Program-made: the position numbers and the translations under genes
NCBI GenBank assembly: GCA_964505415.1
Contig: CAZDHW010000017.1
Span: 1-34,153 of the forward strand
Direction of reading: 5' to 3'
Length of the DNA: 34,153 nucleotides
From: DTDR01 sp964505415
GTDB taxonomy: Bacteria > Hydrothermota > Tepidihabitantia > Tepidihabitantales > DTDR01
The notes under the pieces: model-generated
Seen by the model: the letters and a program-made list of their open reading frames with translations, nothing else
What the model was told of the DNA's origin: nothing
Databases searched by the model: none
Part shown: piece after piece, positions 23,957 to 32,727 of the stretch
How positions within the stretch are numbered: the first letter of the stretch is position 1
How the letters are laid out: every line of letters starts with the position of its first letter

Positions 23957-25645
23957 ACCACGGATAAGGGCAATAATTGCTTCCAAAATAAGCCAAACCA
24001 TTAAGAAAAGGACAAGCCAACCAACAAAGAATAAAAGCCAATTATGGGTTTTATAAAACTGTTGAATATTTTTCACCATTGCCCAACTGGTCATTATTAT
24101 TAAAAATATGGTGGGAAGAGCGGCAACCAAAGGTTTTGTCCTTCGATAAACAAGATAAAGGGTGGCAATAACTAATGCCAAACCAGCAAGCAGTTGGTTA
24201 ATTGTGCCAAAAAGGGGCCAAAGAATCAAGGCACCTTGACCACCGGGTTTAACCATAGCTAAACCAAAAGCGGAACCAACGGCTATTAAAGTTGCTAAAT
24301 ATTTCTCCGTAAGAAATTGCCAACCAATACTTTTACCAAATTCTTGGATAATATATCTTTGAATTCTGGTGGCAGTATCAATTGTCGTACCAGCAAAGGA
24401 GACAATAAAAACACCCATAATGGTCATCATCAGCTCCCGAAGATACTTAGTTTGACCAAATAGATAGCCAAGCATATTAGCGGCACCATTAATAAAGGCT
24501 TTGAGATTAGCCGCTAAACCACTGGCAGAAGACCAATCTTTGTAATGTTCTGCCCAGATAGCAATTCCCGCCTTCAAACCCTTTCCGATAGCACCAAAGC
24601 CCGCGGCTACGGCTAAAACTACCAGTAAAGCCAATATCCCTTCGGCAATCATTCCGCCGTAACCAACCAAATGGGCATCAGTTTCTTTGTCAAGCTGTTT
24701 AGAAGCGGTTCCGGATGTTACCAAAGAATGAAAACCAGAAATGGCACCGCAGGCAATAGTAACAAAAAGGAAGGGCCAAATTGGTGGTGCATCCCGAAGA
24801 GAAAAATTGAAAGGCGGAGCAACAAAACCAAGATGACCCGGGTCCTTTATAAAAGTAGCAAGTGCCCCGAAAAAGATTAAAAGACCAATAACCAGCAGTT
24901 CGTGAGAGTTTATATAATCCCTTGGTTGGAGTAAAGTCTCTACCGGTAAAATAGAAGCAATATAACAGTAAACCATTAAAATTATTATCCAAATAACTAT
25001 CGCATTTGGTCCGGGAATCTCTAAAGGTATAAAAACACCAATCGCTACGGTAATATACATCATCAAAAGAGCTAAGATTGACCATAATTCAAGATTTTTC
25101 CCTTTTACAAAGACCATATAGGAAAGAGTTAGAGCAATAGGAATCTCCATCCAAATGGGAAATACCGAAGAAGGATACATTTTAAAAAGAATGCCCATTA
25201 TCATCGCAAAGATGGCAATCACTACCCAAAGTTCTAAAAAGATTATTGCCATAAAAAGATATTTTGCCCGCACACTAATAATCTTCGTGGTCACTTCACC
25301 GATTGAAACACCTTTATTTCTTAAGGAAATTACTAAGGATGAAAAATCGTGAACACCACCAAGAAAGACGGTACCCAAAATAATCCAAAGAAGCGCCGGC
25401 ACCCATCCCCAAATTATCGCAATTGCTGGTCCAACAATCGGACCAAGACCAGCGATGGAAGTAAAATTATGCCCCCAAACAACCCAACGATTGCTCGGTA
25501 CATAATCTTTACCATCATTAAAAAGATGAGCCGGGGTTTCTCTTTTATTGTCAAGGTGAAAAACTTTTCGGCTTAAAAAGCCGCCATAAAAATGATACAT
25601 TAATAGAAAATAAATAACACAAATAAGAAAAATAATGAAAGCCAT
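23927..25645 (-). CDS. cstA: Carbon starvation protein A family transporter (CstA)
   Basis: This 572-residue membrane protein has about 15 hydrophobic segments. The family signature lies early: DGKDYVPSNRWVVWGHNFTS (residues 45-64) and IAGLGPIVGPAIAIIWGW. Further conserved pieces are GGVHDF near residue 97, SGFHSLVTSGTASKQL near residue 308, and FAGTTIDTATRIQRYIIQE near residue 418. CstA/BtsT proteins import pyruvate or peptides in characterised bacteria. The length is that of the shorter form, not the roughly 700-residue E. coli protein. Its promoter ends 6 bases before the ATG, suggesting leaderless translation. The 3' end overlaps the convergent glycosyltransferase gene. Confidence 0.92.
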   Translation of the reverse strand: MAFIIFLICVIYFLLMYHFYGGFLSRKVFHLDNKRETPAHLFNDGKDYVPSNRWVVWGHNFTSIAGLGPIVGPAIAIIWGWVPALLWIILGTVFLGGVHDFSSLVISLRNKGVSIGEVTTKIISVRAKYLFMAIIFLELWVVIAIFAMIMGILFKMYPSSVFPIWMEIPIALTLSYMVFVKGKNLELWSILALLMMYITVAIGVFIPLEIPGPNAIVIWIIILMVYCYIASILPVETLLQPRDYINSHELLVIGLLIFFGALATFIKDPGHLGFVAPPFNFSLRDAPPIWPFLFVTIACGAISGFHSLVTSGTASKQLDKETDAHLVGYGGMIAEGILALLVVLAVAAGFGAIGKGLKAGIAIWAEHYKDWSSASGLAANLKAFINGAANMLGYLFGQTKYLRELMMTIMGVFIVSFAGTTIDTATRIQRYIIQEFGKSIGWQFLTEKYLATLIAVGSAFGLAMVKPGGQGALILWPLFGTINQLLAGLALVIATLYLVYRRTKPLVAALPTIFLIIMTSWAMVKNIQQFYKTHNWLLFFVGWLVLFLMVWLILEAIIALIRGSKSATRIEL

Positions 25646-25651
25646 TGGTAA

Positions 25652-25679
25652 ATATTAAATATTTTTTTATAAAAGTCAA
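25652..25679 (-). promoter_or_regulatory. Promoter of cstA
   Basis: On the minus strand: TTGACT (25674-25679), 16-base spacer, TAATAT (25652-25657), then six bases to the ATG at 25645. It lies in the 41-base gap behind the macB-like gene. Confidence 0.6.
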
Positions 25680-25686
25680 TTAAATT

Positions 25687-26925
25687 TTATTCGTATCTTA
25701 AGGCTTCTATCGGATTTAACTTGGCGGCTCTTGTGGCGGGATAGATACCAAAGAAGATACCAACCGCAATGGGAAAAAGAAAACCCAAAATAATAACCCA
25801 AAGCGGTGCGGCTGCCTCTAAAGGAGTTAGGGCAGCAATAATTTTGGCACTGGAAATACCCAAAATTACTCCGATAACTCCACCAACAAAAGAAAGGGTG
25901 CAGGCTTCCACTAAAAATTGTAATAAAATATCCCGGTTAGAAGCTCCCACTGCCTTTCTTAAACCAATCTCTCTTGTCCTTTCGGCAACTGCCACCAGCA
26001 TAATGTTCATAATCCCAATTCCACCAACAATCAAAGATATTGCCGCCACCGCCACCATCACAATGAAAGCCACATTGGTAATATTTTTGTAAATTTCTCT
26101 TAATGTCTGTTGGGTATTTATCCCAAAATCATCCGGTTTATCAAAGCCCAATCTTCTTCTTCGCCTTAAAACTTCCCTTATATCCTCTATGGTCTTTTCT
26201 ATATTTTTGGGGTCCTTAGGCAAAATCTGAAAGGAAAGTCCGCGCCAAATTCTTTGGAAACCAGCTGGTTGGGGAAAAACTTCTTCAAAGGTGGTTAAAG
26301 GAATAATAATGATATTATCTTGGGTTTGTCCCATAAAACTACCTTTTGCCTCTAAAACACCAATAATAACAAACTGTTTACCACCAAGATTGAGCGTCTT
26401 AAAAAGGGGGTCAGTATTGGGAAAAAGATTTTCTTCTACATAAGAACCAATTACGCAAACTTTTCTTCGGCGCTTAAAATCATCTTCATTAATAAAACGG
26501 CCACTCTTCACACTATAATTGGAAGTATATTGTAAATTTTCATCACTACCAATCACTTCAATATTTCTTGCTTTGTTTATTCCGTAGGTAATAGTACCAA
26601 CATTAGTAGTTTTGGTATAAGCGAGTTTATCAACTGATGGTAATTTTTTTAAGGCTTCACCATCTTCAATTGTTAAATCTTTTCGCTTACTTATCTCTTC
26701 AAAATCAATCCGTCCCATTCCCCAAGCAACCTTCTGAACAAAAATTGTATTGGAACCAAGAGAACTGATTTGTTTCTCAACCGTCATATTCAATCCTTGA
26801 ATTAAAGAAAGAATGGCAATAACCGTCATCACGCCGATAATAATTCCTAAGGTTGTTAGAAAAGAACGGAGGCGATGGGTTTTAAAAGTAGAAATTGACA
26901 GTTTTAATATTTCTAAAAAATTCAT
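25687..26925 (-). CDS. MacB-type ABC exporter permease
   Basis: The 412-residue protein has the MacB/FtsX permease layout. The first membrane segment follows HRLRSFLTTLGIIIGVMTVI (residues 17-36), a MacB_PCD periplasmic domain covers about 45-275, and three C-terminal segments include AERTREIGLRKAVGAS (near residue 315) and FFGIYPATRAAKLNPIEALRYE at the end. Unlike E. coli MacB, the ATPase is a separate protein encoded just upstream. With that ATPase, the adaptor and TolC it would form a trans-envelope exporter for a peptide, lipid or antibiotic (family knowledge). It overlaps the ATPase gene by 4 bases. Substrate unknown. Confidence 0.9.
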   Translation of the reverse strand: MNFLEILKLSISTFKTHRLRSFLTTLGIIIGVMTVIAILSLIQGLNMTVEKQISSLGSNTIFVQKVAWGMGRIDFEEISKRKDLTIEDGEALKKLPSVDKLAYTKTTNVGTITYGINKARNIEVIGSDENLQYTSNYSVKSGRFINEDDFKRRRKVCVIGSYVEENLFPNTDPLFKTLNLGGKQFVIIGVLEAKGSFMGQTQDNIIIIPLTTFEEVFPQPAGFQRIWRGLSFQILPKDPKNIEKTIEDIREVLRRRRRLGFDKPDDFGINTQQTLREIYKNITNVAFIVMVAVAAISLIVGGIGIMNIMLVAVAERTREIGLRKAVGASNRDILLQFLVEACTLSFVGGVIGVILGISSAKIIAALTPLEAAAPLWVIILGFLFPIAVGIFFGIYPATRAAKLNPIEALRYE

Positions 26926-27605
26926 TTTATTATTTTATCTTCAATTATCATTCCATCGGTAATTCTTATTAAACGCCGCGCATGGGCAGCGATATTTGGG
27001 TCGTGGGTAACAATTATTATTGTCCTACCTTCTTGCGCTAATTGGTCAAAAATTTTCATTATCTCATTGCCACTTTTGGTATCTAAATTGCCTGTCGGCT
27101 CATCGGCTAAGATTAGTGAAGGATTATTAACCAAAGCCCGAGCAATCGCCACCCTTTGCATTTCTCCGCCCGAAAGTTCATTTGGACGGTGAAAGGCTCT
27201 TTCTTTTAATCCAACTTTTTCCAACATCACCATCACTCGTTTTTTTCTTTCTTTCCCACTCATTCCTGAATAAATTAATGGTAATTCCACATTACTAAAA
27301 GCGGTTAAGCGAGGTAAGAGATTGAAATTCTGGAAGACAAAACCAATTTCCTTATTTCTCAATCTGGCCAGTTCTTTGTCATCCAAATTACTCACATCTT
27401 TTCCTTGATAATAATATTTACCTTCGGTTGGTGTGTCTAAAAAACCAAGAATATTAAGTAAAGTTGATTTGCCACTTCCCGAAGGTCCCATAATTGCTGT
27501 ATATTCGCCTTCTTCAATTTTTAAATCTATTCCGTTTAAAGCAGGAAAACTTACTTTTCCTGTGCTGTAAATTTTTTTTATTTTATTAAGCTGACAAAGA
27601 ATCAT
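26922..27605 (-). CDS. ABC transporter ATP-binding protein (MacB/LolD type)
   Basis: The 227-residue ATPase carries Walker A GPSGSGKST (40-48), the Q-loop FVFQNFNLLPRL (89-100), the signature LSGGEMQ (144-150), Walker B LILADEP (164-170) and the H-loop THDPN (near 201). FNLLPRLTAFSNVELPLIYSG is typical of the LolD/MacB/FtsE branch. It powers the permease encoded next (4-base overlap) and follows the adaptor gene (4-base overlap). The substrate is set by the membrane partners. Confidence 0.94.
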   Translation of the reverse strand: MILCQLNKIKKIYSTGKVSFPALNGIDLKIEEGEYTAIMGPSGSGKSTLLNILGFLDTPTEGKYYYQGKDVSNLDDKELARLRNKEIGFVFQNFNLLPRLTAFSNVELPLIYSGMSGKERKKRVMVMLEKVGLKERAFHRPNELSGGEMQRVAIARALVNNPSLILADEPTGNLDTKSGNEIMKIFDQLAQEGRTIIIVTHDPNIAAHARRLIRITDGMIIEDKIIK

Positions 27606-28768
27606 CTTCTTACTCTTACCCGAGGCTGTTGGATAAAACGCATTGTTCTTATCACTTCTCCGGCATCGCCTTTTCTTTTTGCCATTTCTCTTCTTTTTGG
27701 TTTCACCAAGTCACCTTCCTTTAACTTGGCCAAAACTGAATAAGGACCAGTAATAACTTCCTCACCTTCGCTAAGTCCTTCGATGATTTCCGCTTCAAAA
27801 TCACCGTAACCACCCACTTTCACTGGTTTCAACTTTGCTCTTCCTTTTTCAATAACAAAACAGGCATCAACCTCCTTATCACCGATTCTTCGGCGACCAA
27901 CTGCCGAAATCGGAACAACCAAAACACTATCTTTTTCCGCAGTAATGATTTCACAATGAACACTCATCCCCGGTCTTAATAAGGCACTGGTATCAGCCAA
28001 TTCTATTTCAATTTCAAAATTGGTAATCTTTTCGGTGGCGGTTGCTTGGGTAATGGGCACATAACCCACCCTTACAACTTTGCCGATAAAAAAAGTGTCC
28101 GGTAAGGCATCTAAGGTGATTTTTGCGGGATTGCCAACTTTAACATCCACCACATCCCGCTCGGATACTTCAATCACGGCCAGCATCTTTGATAAATCAG
28201 CAACCACCATCATCACTGTGCCCGGATTATTCATTGTTCCGATGATTACCGTCTCTCCTTCCTCAACATTTAACTTCACAACCGTACCCGAAATCGGCGA
28301 GCGGATTTCGGTCTTTTCATATTTATCTAAGGCATCTTCGTAATTGGCTTTGGCAACCTCGTATTCGGTTTTGGCTCTTTCGTATTCTTCATCACTAACC
28401 AATTTCTTTTTATATAAAGAATCAATTCTTATAAAACTATTTTTTGCCTGCTCATACCTTGCTTTCTGTAAATTGAGATTGGCTTCATAACTTTTTCTCT
28501 CTAAAAGACAAAGCAAATCACCTTTTTTAACCTTGCTACCTTCTTTTACAAAGATTTTTTCTACCCTACCCATTACTTGCGATTGGATATTCACTTGAAT
28601 TTTTGCCTTTAGTTCACCGTCACCAGTCACCTTAGAAACAATCTTACCGTATTCCACCCTTGACACTTCTACTTCCTTTCCTTCTTCTTTTTTACCCAAA
28701 TTTAAAAAGATAATAAGCAAAATAAAAACAATCAATCCCACTACCAAAAATATCTTTTTCTTCATCAC
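27602..28768 (-). CDS. Periplasmic adaptor (MacA/HlyD family)
   Basis: The 388-residue protein starts with a membrane anchor (about residues 5-22). It then has the membrane-fusion layout: a half lipoyl strand (IQSQVMGRVEKIFVKEGSKV), a coiled-coil hairpin at about 95-150 rich in K, E, A and Y, the second half lipoyl (IRSPISGTVVKLNVEEGETV) and a beta-barrel region (LPDTFFIGKVVRVGYVPI). It would bridge the inner-membrane ABC exporter and TolC in the periplasm. It lies between the tolC-like and ATPase genes, overlapping each by 4 bases. The basic C-terminus (RMVKPKRREMAKRK-like, ending RVRVRR) is unusual but short. Confidence 0.92.
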   Translation of the reverse strand: MMKKKIFLVVGLIVFILLIIFLNLGKKEEGKEVEVSRVEYGKIVSKVTGDGELKAKIQVNIQSQVMGRVEKIFVKEGSKVKKGDLLCLLERKSYEANLNLQKARYEQAKNSFIRIDSLYKKKLVSDEEYERAKTEYEVAKANYEDALDKYEKTEIRSPISGTVVKLNVEEGETVIIGTMNNPGTVMMVVADLSKMLAVIEVSERDVVDVKVGNPAKITLDALPDTFFIGKVVRVGYVPITQATATEKITNFEIEIELADTSALLRPGMSVHCEIITAEKDSVLVVPISAVGRRRIGDKEVDACFVIEKGRAKLKPVKVGGYGDFEAEIIEGLSEGEEVITGPYSVLAKLKEGDLVKPKRREMAKRKGDAGEVIRTMRFIQQPRVRVRR

Positions 28769-30030
28769 TCCTCCATTTTTAAATCTTTGAAACCCAAATA
28801 TTGTAAAAGGGAAACTGTAGAAAGAATATCACAAAGGGAAGAGAGATAATTACTTTTGGCTTCTTCGTAGGTATTTTCAATATTTCTAAAATCTAAATAG
28901 GAAATCTTACCCAATTTTAGTTGTTCTTTTGCTAAAGAATATAGCTCTTCCGCCATTGCTAAATTGGCCTTTCCGTATTCGTATTTCAAAATTCCTTCTT
29001 TTAAACTGTTGAGGGCAGCACTTAATTGGGTTATAACTTCTTCGTAATTTTTTCTTTCATCAATTTTACTCTTTTTCAATTGTAATTTTTTATTCTGGAT
29101 ATTTAAAAGATAATTTTTTAAATCAAAAAGGGGAAAAGAGAAATTAAGCGCAAAAGAGATATTATCCCTTTTATCCCATTCCTTGGGCTGAAAATAAAAT
29201 CTTTGGGAATCACTATAAGTAGAAGAATAACTGATTTGACAGATGGGAAATATTCTTAAAATTGCTGAAGCATAGGAAATTTTAGCTAAGGTTTTCTGAA
29301 GATTACTCTTTTTTAATAAGAGATTTTCCTTTAAAACTTCTTCAATTTTTTCTTCATCGATTTTTTTGATAATATCAAAAAAATCTTCTTTCAATTCCGT
29401 TATCTCCCATTGGGGAATAATAACCTTATCTTCGGTAATTCCTAAAAGGATTCTCAAACTCACCATTGCCTGTTGAAAATTTTTTTCGGCCGTTACCAAT
29501 TGGGAGGCGGCTAAGGCATAATCAGTCTTTGCGCGTAAATAATCAATCTTATTAATCTGCCCCAATTTGTATTTTTCTTCAATCAGATTTTTATATTCTT
29601 CTTTATAAGCTAAGAGATTCTTTTTTACCTGGTAAAGCGAATAAAATCGTAAGAGGTTAAAATAGGCATTCTCACAAAGATAATCTAAATACTCAAGCCT
29701 TTCTTTTTGACTTAATTTATAAAAATTGAAACTTTTGTTAAGAAAAATGAGATTTAAATAACTCTCAATATCAAAAATCTTTTCCGAAATTCCTAAATTA
29801 CCCCGATAAGAAGTTATTTTTGGTTCTTTGGTTTGGCTATAAGAAAAAGAAAGGGATGTTTGGGGAAGGAATTCGGAAGTAGTAAGAAAGATATTGTTTA
29901 ATCCTAATTTTTGATAATAATCACCCTCTGCTTTTAAGACACTAAACTCTTTCGCTAACTTTTTTGCCTTTTCTAAGGAAAGATATAAAGTATCATAATT
30001 AATTACTAATAAAATAATACCTATTATCAT
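28765..30030 (-). CDS. TolC-family outer-membrane efflux protein
   Basis: The 421-residue protein has a short hydrophobic signal-like N-terminus (MIIGIILLVINYD) and the repeated long-helix architecture of outer-membrane efflux proteins. Each half ends in a typical segment: EEKYKLGQINKIDYLRAKTDY (near 150, residues listed in part) and AKEQLKLGKISYLDFRNIE (near 380). It forms the trimeric outer-membrane tunnel for the adaptor and ABC exporter encoded after it. It is first in the four-gene exporter operon, with a promoter at 30047-30074. Confidence 0.88.
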   Translation of the reverse strand: MIIGIILLVINYDTLYLSLEKAKKLAKEFSVLKAEGDYYQKLGLNNIFLTTSEFLPQTSLSFSYSQTKEPKITSYRGNLGISEKIFDIESYLNLIFLNKSFNFYKLSQKERLEYLDYLCENAYFNLLRFYSLYQVKKNLLAYKEEYKNLIEEKYKLGQINKIDYLRAKTDYALAASQLVTAEKNFQQAMVSLRILLGITEDKVIIPQWEITELKEDFFDIIKKIDEEKIEEVLKENLLLKKSNLQKTLAKISYASAILRIFPICQISYSSTYSDSQRFYFQPKEWDKRDNISFALNFSFPLFDLKNYLLNIQNKKLQLKKSKIDERKNYEEVITQLSAALNSLKEGILKYEYGKANLAMAEELYSLAKEQLKLGKISYLDFRNIENTYEEAKSNYLSSLCDILSTVSLLQYLGFKDLKMEE

Positions 30031-30046
30031 ATAATATTAGATAAAA

Positions 30047-30074
30047 ATTATAATAAATAGTTTATAAATTTCAA
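30047..30074 (-). promoter_or_regulatory. Promoter of the tolC-macAB-like operon
   Basis: On the minus strand: TTGAAA (30069-30074), 16-base spacer, TATAAT (30047-30052). The leader would be about 10 nt without a clear Shine-Dalgarno sequence. The -35 box overlaps the last codons of the CvpA-like gene. Confidence 0.6.
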
Positions 30075-30562
30075 AATTGTTCCTCGGGCATCATTCGAGC
30101 TTTTTGGAGAAGTCCGAAGATTTTATTGAAAGTATTAAAATAATATATCTCTTTTGCCATTGGGGAAGAAGAGAGAAAGAAACCAATATCACTATTTTCA
30201 GTATATTTTAAATAAAGAAATTTTATGATAAAATAACAGATAACCCAACCGATGGCAATACCAAAAAGAAAAGAGAAAAAGGAATCCAAATTGCCCAAAG
30301 ACCATTCGGTAATATTAAAAAGCAGATAAGCCAAATAAAGAAGAATTACTAAAAAGATAAAAAAAGAAATTAAGAAGGTTAAAGGCACATCCAATTTTAT
30401 TAATTCGCTCAAAGATTCTTTATAGCGGTTTGCCAAAACCAAGGCAACAATAAATGCTATTGTCTCAAACAAAATCTTTCCCATTCCGTCTTTTCCCCGA
30501 ATTGCCTGGATAATAGCTACTATTAAAATAAAAAAAGGAATTAAAATATCTAAGAAATTCAT
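30071..30562 (-). CDS. CvpA-family-like membrane protein
   Basis: The 163-residue protein has four hydrophobic segments at about residues 3-20, 30-45, 58-85 and 97-117, with the arrangement of CvpA (colicin V production) proteins. It shows an early D5 in FLDILIPFF, the G-rich loop RGKDGMGKI, and NLDSFFSFLFGIAIGWVICY, followed by a segment with SSSPMAKEI, matching the conserved serine-proline region. CvpA proteins are linked to envelope homeostasis, with no fixed biochemical activity. It starts 4 bases after the stop of the broken pilin gene and probably shares its transcript. Confidence 0.6.
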   Translation of the reverse strand: MNFLDILIPFFILIVAIIQAIRGKDGMGKILFETIAFIVALVLANRYKESLSELIKLDVPLTFLISFFIFLVILLYLAYLLFNITEWSLGNLDSFFSFLFGIAIGWVICYFIIKFLYLKYTENSDIGFFLSSSPMAKEIYYFNTFNKIFGLLQKARMMPEEQF

Positions 30563-30566
30563 TTAA

Positions 30567-31006
30567 TTATGAATATTTTTTATCAAAAGAATAGTTACTA
30601 TCACCTGCCCAAACCTTCGCATTCTCATCCGGTGCTTTAAAAGTAGAGAAACCACCGTAAAAAAGCTCTTCATATTCACTATTATAAATAAAACCAGTGT
30701 AAGGATTTACAGGGAAGCTTCTTAATTTTTCTTCCTCTACGGGTTCGCCACCAGAGAAATAATAAGCCAACGGAGCTTCGGGGTCTAACACTTCACCAAC
30801 AACCTCTGGCGAAGGAAATTCACCAAAATGGTCGGTTGCCCATGCCATTAAAGCTTCTTGGAAAACACCCATATTCTTTTTAATTTTGTTCCCCTTGCCC
30901 TTTCTTAAAACAAAGAGAAATCGAGTAAGAGAAGAGCAAGCAAAAGACCGATAACCAAAAGAACAATTAACATCTCCCATAAACTAAACCCTTTTTATTC
31001 ATCCAT
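30567..31006 (-). pseudogene. Type IV pilin-like gene, broken by two frame disruptions
   Basis: The pilin N-terminus is unmistakable when read at 30994-30902: KGFSLWEMLIVLLVIGLLLA, the prepilin peptidase site plus hydrophobic helix. It is followed by LLLLDFSLF and a stop. The rest of the pilin (KKNMGVFQEALMAWATDHF, then FPVNPYTGF, ending FDKKYS) is in a different frame from about 30910 down to 30567. Upstream, the frame of KGFSLWE meets TAA at once (ATG GAT GAA TAA AAA). The alternative ATG at 31002 reads MNKKG and needs one extra A in an A5 run to join it. An open frame from ATG 30980 exists but has lost the pilin helix. Inactivation or sequencing error at two sites is the likely explanation. 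Confidence 0.75.
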
Positions 31007-31011
31007 TTTAT

Positions 31012-31040
31012 ATCTTACCAATAAAATCTAAAATTGTCAA
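31012..31040 (-). promoter_or_regulatory. Promoter before the broken pilin gene and cvpA-like gene
   Basis: On the minus strand: TTGACA (31035-31040, perfect), 17-base spacer, TAAGAT (31012-31017), five bases before an ATG at 31006. It directly follows the T-rich tail of the groEL terminator. Confidence 0.55.
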
Positions 31041-31077
31041 TAAAAAGAAAAAGGCTCCGTCTTTAACGACGGAGCCT
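31041..31077 (-). terminator. Rho-independent terminator of groES-groEL
   Basis: On the minus strand the perfect 10-base-pair stem AGGCTCCGTC/GACGGAGCCT (31068-31077 with 31052-31061) has a 6-base loop and is followed by TTTTTCTTTTTA. It lies 27 bases after the groEL stop. It is the only strong terminator I found in the window. Confidence 0.92.
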
Positions 31078-31103
31078 CTCCTTTTGGGAATTTAGTTTAA
31101 TTT

Positions 31104-32726
31104 TTAATACTCATAACCGCCGGGTGGTGTCGGTGGCATTTTTTCTTTTTCCGGTTTTTCAACAATTGCGCATTCGGTAGTAACCAGCAAGGCAGCGACA
31201 CTGGCAGCATTTTGTAAAGCAGTTCTCGTTACCTTAGTGGGATCAATGATACCGGCTTCAAACATATCTTCAAATTTCATGGTCTCCACATTGAAACCGA
31301 CATTGGGATTCTTCTCCGCCTTCACTTTCTCCACAATCACTGAACCTTCAGCACCAGCATTATTAACCAGTTGTTTTAATGGTTCTTCTAAGGCTTTCTT
31401 TACAATCTCCACACCAATCTGTTCGTCACCTTCTAACTTTAGTTTCTCCAAGGCAGGAATACAACGAATTAAAGCGACACCGCCACCAGGCACCACACCT
31501 TCTTCAACCGCTGCGCGGGTGGCGTGTAAGGCATCTTCAACTAATGCCTTTTTCTGTTTCATTTCAACCTCGGTTGCCGCACCAACATTAATTACCGCCA
31601 CACCACCGGCCAATTTCGCCAATCTTTCTTGTAATTTCTCGCGGTCGTAATCGGATTTGGTCTCTTCAATCTGCTTTCTAATCATCTCAATCCGACCTTG
31701 GATCTCTTTCTTAGAACCCATACCTTCAACGATGGTCGTATTCTCTTTGTCAACAACCACCCGTTTTGCCCTTCCCAAATCAGAGATTTGGACATTTTCC
31801 AATTTGATACCCAAATCTTCGGAAATCAATCTTCCGCCGGTAAGAATGGCAATATCTTCCATCATTGCTCTTCTTCTTTCACCATAGCCGGGAGCTTTTA
31901 CCGCACAGCACTGGAGAGTGCCACGAACCTTATTGACAACCAAAGTCGCCAAGGCTTCGCCTTCCACTTCTTCGGCAATAATCAATATCGGTTTGCCTTT
32001 CTGGGCAACCTTTTCCAAAATTGGCAATAAATCTCTTGCCGAAGAGATTTTCTTCTCGTAAAGTAAAATATAGCAATCTTCTAATTCGCATTCCATTTTA
32101 TCGGGATTGGTGATGAAGTAAGGCGAAAGGTATCCGCGGTCAAACTGCATACCTTCAACAACTTCCAAGGTGGTCTCTAAGGATTTTGCTTCTTCAACGG
32201 TAATCACGCCTTCCTTACCAACCTTCTCCATCGCATCGGCAATAAGATTACCGATTTCCGAATTGTTATTAGCAGCAATTGTTGCTACCTGGGCAATTTC
32301 TTGACGGGAAGAGATTTTCTTAGAGATCTTCTTCAACTCTTCCACGACCGCATTTACCGCTTTCTCAATTCCCCTTTGGACCGCCATCGCATTAGCACCA
32401 GCAGCAACCACTTTTAAACCTTCCCGATAAATAGCTTCGGCTAAAACCGTGGCGGTGGTGGTGCCATCACCGGCGACATCGGAAGTCTTGGAAGCAACTT
32501 CCTTCACCATCTGGGCGCCAAGATTTTCAAATTTGTCTTCCAATTCAATCTCTTTCGCCACCGTCACACCGTCTTTGGTAATCGTCGGCGCACCCCATTT
32601 CTTCTCAATAACCACATTCCGACCCTTAGGACCAAGAGTAGCCTTAACGGCGGCTGCCAAAGTTTCTACACCTTTTAAAATTGCCCTTCTTGCTTCTTCA
32701 TTAAATTTCAGTTCTTTCGCTGCCAT
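31104..32726 (-). CDS. groEL: Chaperonin GroEL (Hsp60)
   Basis: The 540-residue protein is a standard group I chaperonin: the N-terminal MAAKELKFNEEARRAIL, KATLGPKGRNVVIEK (near residue 28), the ATP-site segment DVAGDGTTTATVLA (near 87), and AAVEEGVVPGGGVAL near residue 405. It folds proteins in the cytoplasm with GroES. I chose ATG at 32726, preceded by AAAAGGAGGAGTAAA, over a TTG at 32747. The C-terminus is EKMPPTPPGGYEY, without the usual Gly-Gly-Met repeat tail. It starts 1 base after the groES stop and ends in a strong terminator. No CIRCE element was seen upstream of groES. Confidence 0.98.
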   Translation of the reverse strand: MAAKELKFNEEARRAILKGVETLAAAVKATLGPKGRNVVIEKKWGAPTITKDGVTVAKEIELEDKFENLGAQMVKEVASKTSDVAGDGTTTATVLAEAIYREGLKVVAAGANAMAVQRGIEKAVNAVVEELKKISKKISSRQEIAQVATIAANNNSEIGNLIADAMEKVGKEGVITVEEAKSLETTLEVVEGMQFDRGYLSPYFITNPDKMECELEDCYILLYEKKISSARDLLPILEKVAQKGKPILIIAEEVEGEALATLVVNKVRGTLQCCAVKAPGYGERRRAMMEDIAILTGGRLISEDLGIKLENVQISDLGRAKRVVVDKENTTIVEGMGSKKEIQGRIEMIRKQIEETKSDYDREKLQERLAKLAGGVAVINVGAATEVEMKQKKALVEDALHATRAAVEEGVVPGGGVALIRCIPALEKLKLEGDEQIGVEIVKKALEEPLKQLVNNAGAEGSVIVEKVKAEKNPNVGFNVETMKFEDMFEAGIIDPTKVTRTALQNAASVAALLVTTECAIVEKPEKEKMPPTPPGGYEY

Positions 32727-32727
32727 T

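Noticed and set aside
31002..31006. Programmed -1 frameshift at the A5 run in the pilin leader.
   Set aside because: The sequence reads T AAA AAG, not the classic A AAA AAG, and a second disruption downstream would still block the protein.
31237..32030. Long plus-strand open frames opposite groEL.
   Set aside because: They mirror the codons of a highly conserved gene and have no ribosome-binding sites or recognisable domains.
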